Assembly (NCBI GenBank): GCA_002509405.1
Contig: DAVO01000003.1
Span: 14,339 to 19,390 of the forward strand
DNA from: Methanomassiliicoccaceae archaeon UBA72
Lineage (GTDB): Archaea; Thermoplasmatota; Thermoplasmata; Methanomassiliicoccales; Methanomethylophilaceae
Reading direction: 5' to 3'
Length of the DNA stretch: 5,052 nt
Shown here: piece by piece, positions 3,315 to 5,052 of the stretch
Position numbering within the stretch: the stretch's first letter is position 1
Layout of the letters: each line of letters starts with the position of its first letter
The notes under the pieces: model-generated
Databases searched by the model: none
Told to the model about the DNA's origin: nothing
The model's input: the letters and a program-made list of their open reading frames with translations, nothing else
Position numbers and translations under genes: made by a program

Positions 3315-5052
3315 ATGGCGCGCGACTATACTGATGTGGAAAAGAAATGGCAGGCCAAGTGGTCGGCGGCCGGGATAAACATGGCTTCTCGCGACGAGAG
3401 GCCCAAGTTCATGATAATATTCGCATATCCCGGGGTGACAGGCTATCTTCATGTCGGACATCTCAGAGGCTACACGTATGCCGACGCCATCGGCAGGTAC
3501 AAGAGGCTTCTCGGCTACAACGTGATGTTTCCGGTCGGAACGCACGCCACGGGCAACGGCGCCATCAGCCTCGCCTCCAGGATCAAACGCAAGGACCCTG
3601 ACATCGTAAAGTACATGAAGGACAACGGCTGCACGGACGAGCAGCTGAGGGATCTCACGGACCCCATGTCGGTAGTCGAGTTCTTCAACAAAGTCTACGT
3701 CAACGACTATTGGAAAAGGTTCGGGTTCCTGTCCGATTGGCGCAGGTTCACGTGCACCCTGTACCCGGATTACGGAAAATTCATAAGATGGCAGTTCAGA
3801 AAGCTCATGGAGGCGGGACTGCTGATACAGAAGCCCTACTACGCCCCCTTCTGCCCCCAGTGCGGCCCGGTCGCGATCGACGCATCCGAGACGGACATAT
3901 CCAAGGGAGGAAACGCGGAAACGCAGGAATACACCCTGCTCAAGTTCGAGTTCGGGGAGATGAAACTCGTGGCCGCCACCCTGAGGCCCGAGACCGTCTA
4001 CGGCCAGGTATGTTTCTGGGTCAACCCCGATACGGAGTACTACAAGGTCATGCACAAGGGAGAGCTCTGGGTGGTCTCCAAGCCTGCCTCCGACAAGCTG
4101 GCGATGCAGTTCGACGACATCCAGTTCTTCGGCACCGTCAGGGGCCGCGACCTGGTCGGATGGACATGCAAAGCGCCCATGGTGGGCCGCATCATCCCCA
4201 TTCTGCCGGCCACATTCTGCGACCCCGAGGTCGGAACGGGAATGGTCACATCCGTGCCTTCCGACTCTCCGGACGACTGGATCAATCTTAAGTACATCAA
4301 GGACAACGTCGGCGAATACGCCAAATACGGGATCGACGAGAAGACCGTCGCATCGATCAATCCGATCTCGATAATCAGGATCGAAGGATACGGGGACCTT
4401 CCCGCCAGGGATGCCGTGGAGGCCCTCGGCATAACGTCTCCCGACGACCCCAGGCTCGACGAGGCCAAGAAACAGGTCTACAAGGACGGCTTCCATGCCG
4501 GCCGCATGAGGGAGACATGCGGGCCTTATTCCGGAATGCGGGTCGACGAGGCCAAAGAGAAGATCAAGCAGGCGATGATCGACTCCGGAGAGGCCGAACT
4601 GTTCCACGACCTTTCCGAAGAAGTGGTCTGCAGGTGCGGCGAGACCGTTCACATCAAGAGGGTGGACGACCAATGGTTCATCGATTACGGGAACAAAGAA
4701 CTCACCGAGAAGACGTCCGCGCACTGCAGGGACATGGAGATCTATCCTCCGGAGTACTATGCCAACATACATGGGGTATTGGACTGGTTCAGGGAGCGCG
4801 CCTGCGTCAGACAGGGCAACTGGCTCGGAACTAAGTTCCCATTCGACGAAAAATGGATAATCGAGGCCATATCCGACTCTACGCTGTACCCCGCGTACTA
4901 CATAATATCGGTGTACGCCAACAGCGGGAACATAAAGCCGGAGAACATGACCGAGAAGTTCTTCGATTACGTGATGCTCGGAAAGGGCAACGAGGAGGAG
5001 GTCGCCGAAGATTCGAAGGTCGGCGTGTCGCTTCTCAGGATCATACGCGAGG
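3315..5052 (+). CDS. leuS: Leucyl-tRNA synthetase, archaeal/eukaryotic type (3'-truncated by window)
   Basis: 579 codons are visible (MARDYTDVEKKWQAKW...) and the frame is open at the window end; archaeal LeuRS is usually about 940-970 residues, so the KMSKS loop, anticodon-binding domain and C-terminal domain lie outside. It charges tRNA-Leu in the cytoplasm. Class Ia signatures: HIGH-type motif HVGH (46-49) after AYPGVTGYL; a second catalytic-domain block GTHATGNGAI (75-84); CP1 editing domain with ATLRPETVYG (221-230) and GTGMVTSVPSDSPDD (307-321), the latter retaining the aspartate that holds the substrate amino group; then DQWFIDYG (452-459) and ISDSTLYPAYY returning to the catalytic core. 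Cysteine pairs CPQC (180/183) and CRC (439/441) flank CP1 and could bind zinc. ValRS and IleRS are less likely because the editing block and the DQWFIDYG/SDSTLY segments match archaeal and eukaryotic LeuRS as I recall them. It has its own TATA box and is divergent from the RHH unit. Confidence 0.93.
   Translation, partial: MARDYTDVEKKWQAKWSAAGINMASRDERPKFMIIFAYPGVTGYLHVGHLRGYTYADAIGRYKRLLGYNVMFPVGTHATGNGAISLASRIKRKDPDIVKYMKDNGCTDEQLRDLTDPMSVVEFFNKVYVNDYWKRFGFLSDWRRFTCTLYPDYGKFIRWQFRKLMEAGLLIQKPYYAPFCPQCGPVAIDASETDISKGGNAETQEYTLLKFEFGEMKLVAATLRPETVYGQVCFWVNPDTEYYKVMHKGELWVVSKPASDKLAMQFDDIQFFGTVRGRDLVGWTCKAPMVGRIIPILPATFCDPEVGTGMVTSVPSDSPDDWINLKYIKDNVGEYAKYGIDEKTVASINPISIIRIEGYGDLPARDAVEALGITSPDDPRLDEAKKQVYKDGFHAGRMRETCGPYSGMRVDEAKEKIKQAMIDSGEAELFHDLSEEVVCRCGETVHIKRVDDQWFIDYGNKELTEKTSAHCRDMEIYPPEYYANIHGVLDWFRERACVRQGNWLGTKFPFDEKWIIEAISDSTLYPAYYIISVYANSGNIKPENMTEKFFDYVMLGKGNEEEVAEDSKVGVSLLRIIRE

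Noticed and set aside
3452..3460. Another exact TGTCGGACA inside leuS
   Set aside because: It is produced by the codons of the HVGH active-site motif (CAT GTC GGA CAT) and stands alone, so it is best explained by coding constraint.
3249..4772. 507-codon open frame on the minus strand
   Set aside because: It is antisense to leuS, which carries HVGH, RPETVYG, DQWFIDYG and other LeuRS motifs. The minus frame gives a low-complexity mix rich in V, D, G, R and H with no recognised domain, typical of the shadow of a GC-rich gene.
1..5052. CRISPR arrays, tRNA/rRNA genes, insertion sequences or attachment sites
   Set aside because: I saw no regularly spaced long repeats, cloverleaf-like sequences, transposase motifs or flanking long inverted repeats; the window is almost fully explained by five genes.

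Overview
This GC-rich window looks archaeal. The promoters are archaeal TATA boxes placed about 25 nt from the expected transcript starts. Strong GGAGGTGA-type Shine-Dalgarno sites sit next to some starts, and the proteins are of archaeal type: IorAB, an FtsZ-family GTPase, a ribbon-helix-helix regulator and an archaeal/eukaryotic-type leucyl-tRNA synthetase. A euryarchaeon, possibly a Thermoplasmata or Methanomassiliicoccales relative, would fit, but that placement is an inference from general resemblance only.

Layout. (1) Positions 1-1856, plus strand: the 3' two thirds of iorA and all of iorB, overlapping by ATGA. They encode the two subunits of indolepyruvate:ferredoxin oxidoreductase. 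(2) Positions 1857-1932: a short convergent spacer with a hairpin plus T-rich terminator for iorB and a T-rich tract usable by the opposing gene. (3) Positions 1933-3091, minus strand: a probable two-gene unit. A 120-aa protein that appears to carry two tandem ribbon-helix-helix (RHH) domains is followed, after 88 nt, by a 235-aa FtsZ-like protein that stops after the GTPase domain. (4) Positions 3092-3314: a divergent control region. It holds a TATA box for the minus-strand unit, a 10-bp-phased array of TGTC-N-GACA-type sites next to that box, small palindromes near the predicted transcript start, and a separate TATA box for leuS. (5) Positions 3315-5052, plus strand: the 5' 579 codons of leuS, cut by the window end before the KMSKS motif. 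This is the longest gene in the window.

The most interesting part is the minus-strand RHH/FtsZ-like pair. The FtsZ-like protein keeps the full set of nucleotide-pocket motifs but has no T7 catalytic loop or C-terminal domain, and the spacer behind it has no room for a displaced one. It should bind GTP but cannot form a normal FtsZ filament alone. The adjacent regulator gene, the phased operator-like array at its promoter, and a 10-nt motif found three times in the untranslated parts of this unit (once in the loop of a 9-bp hairpin) suggest a tightly regulated accessory cell-division or cytoskeletal module. It is loosely parallel to the RHH regulator CdrS that controls ftsZ2 in haloarchaea. 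The function is inferred, not shown.
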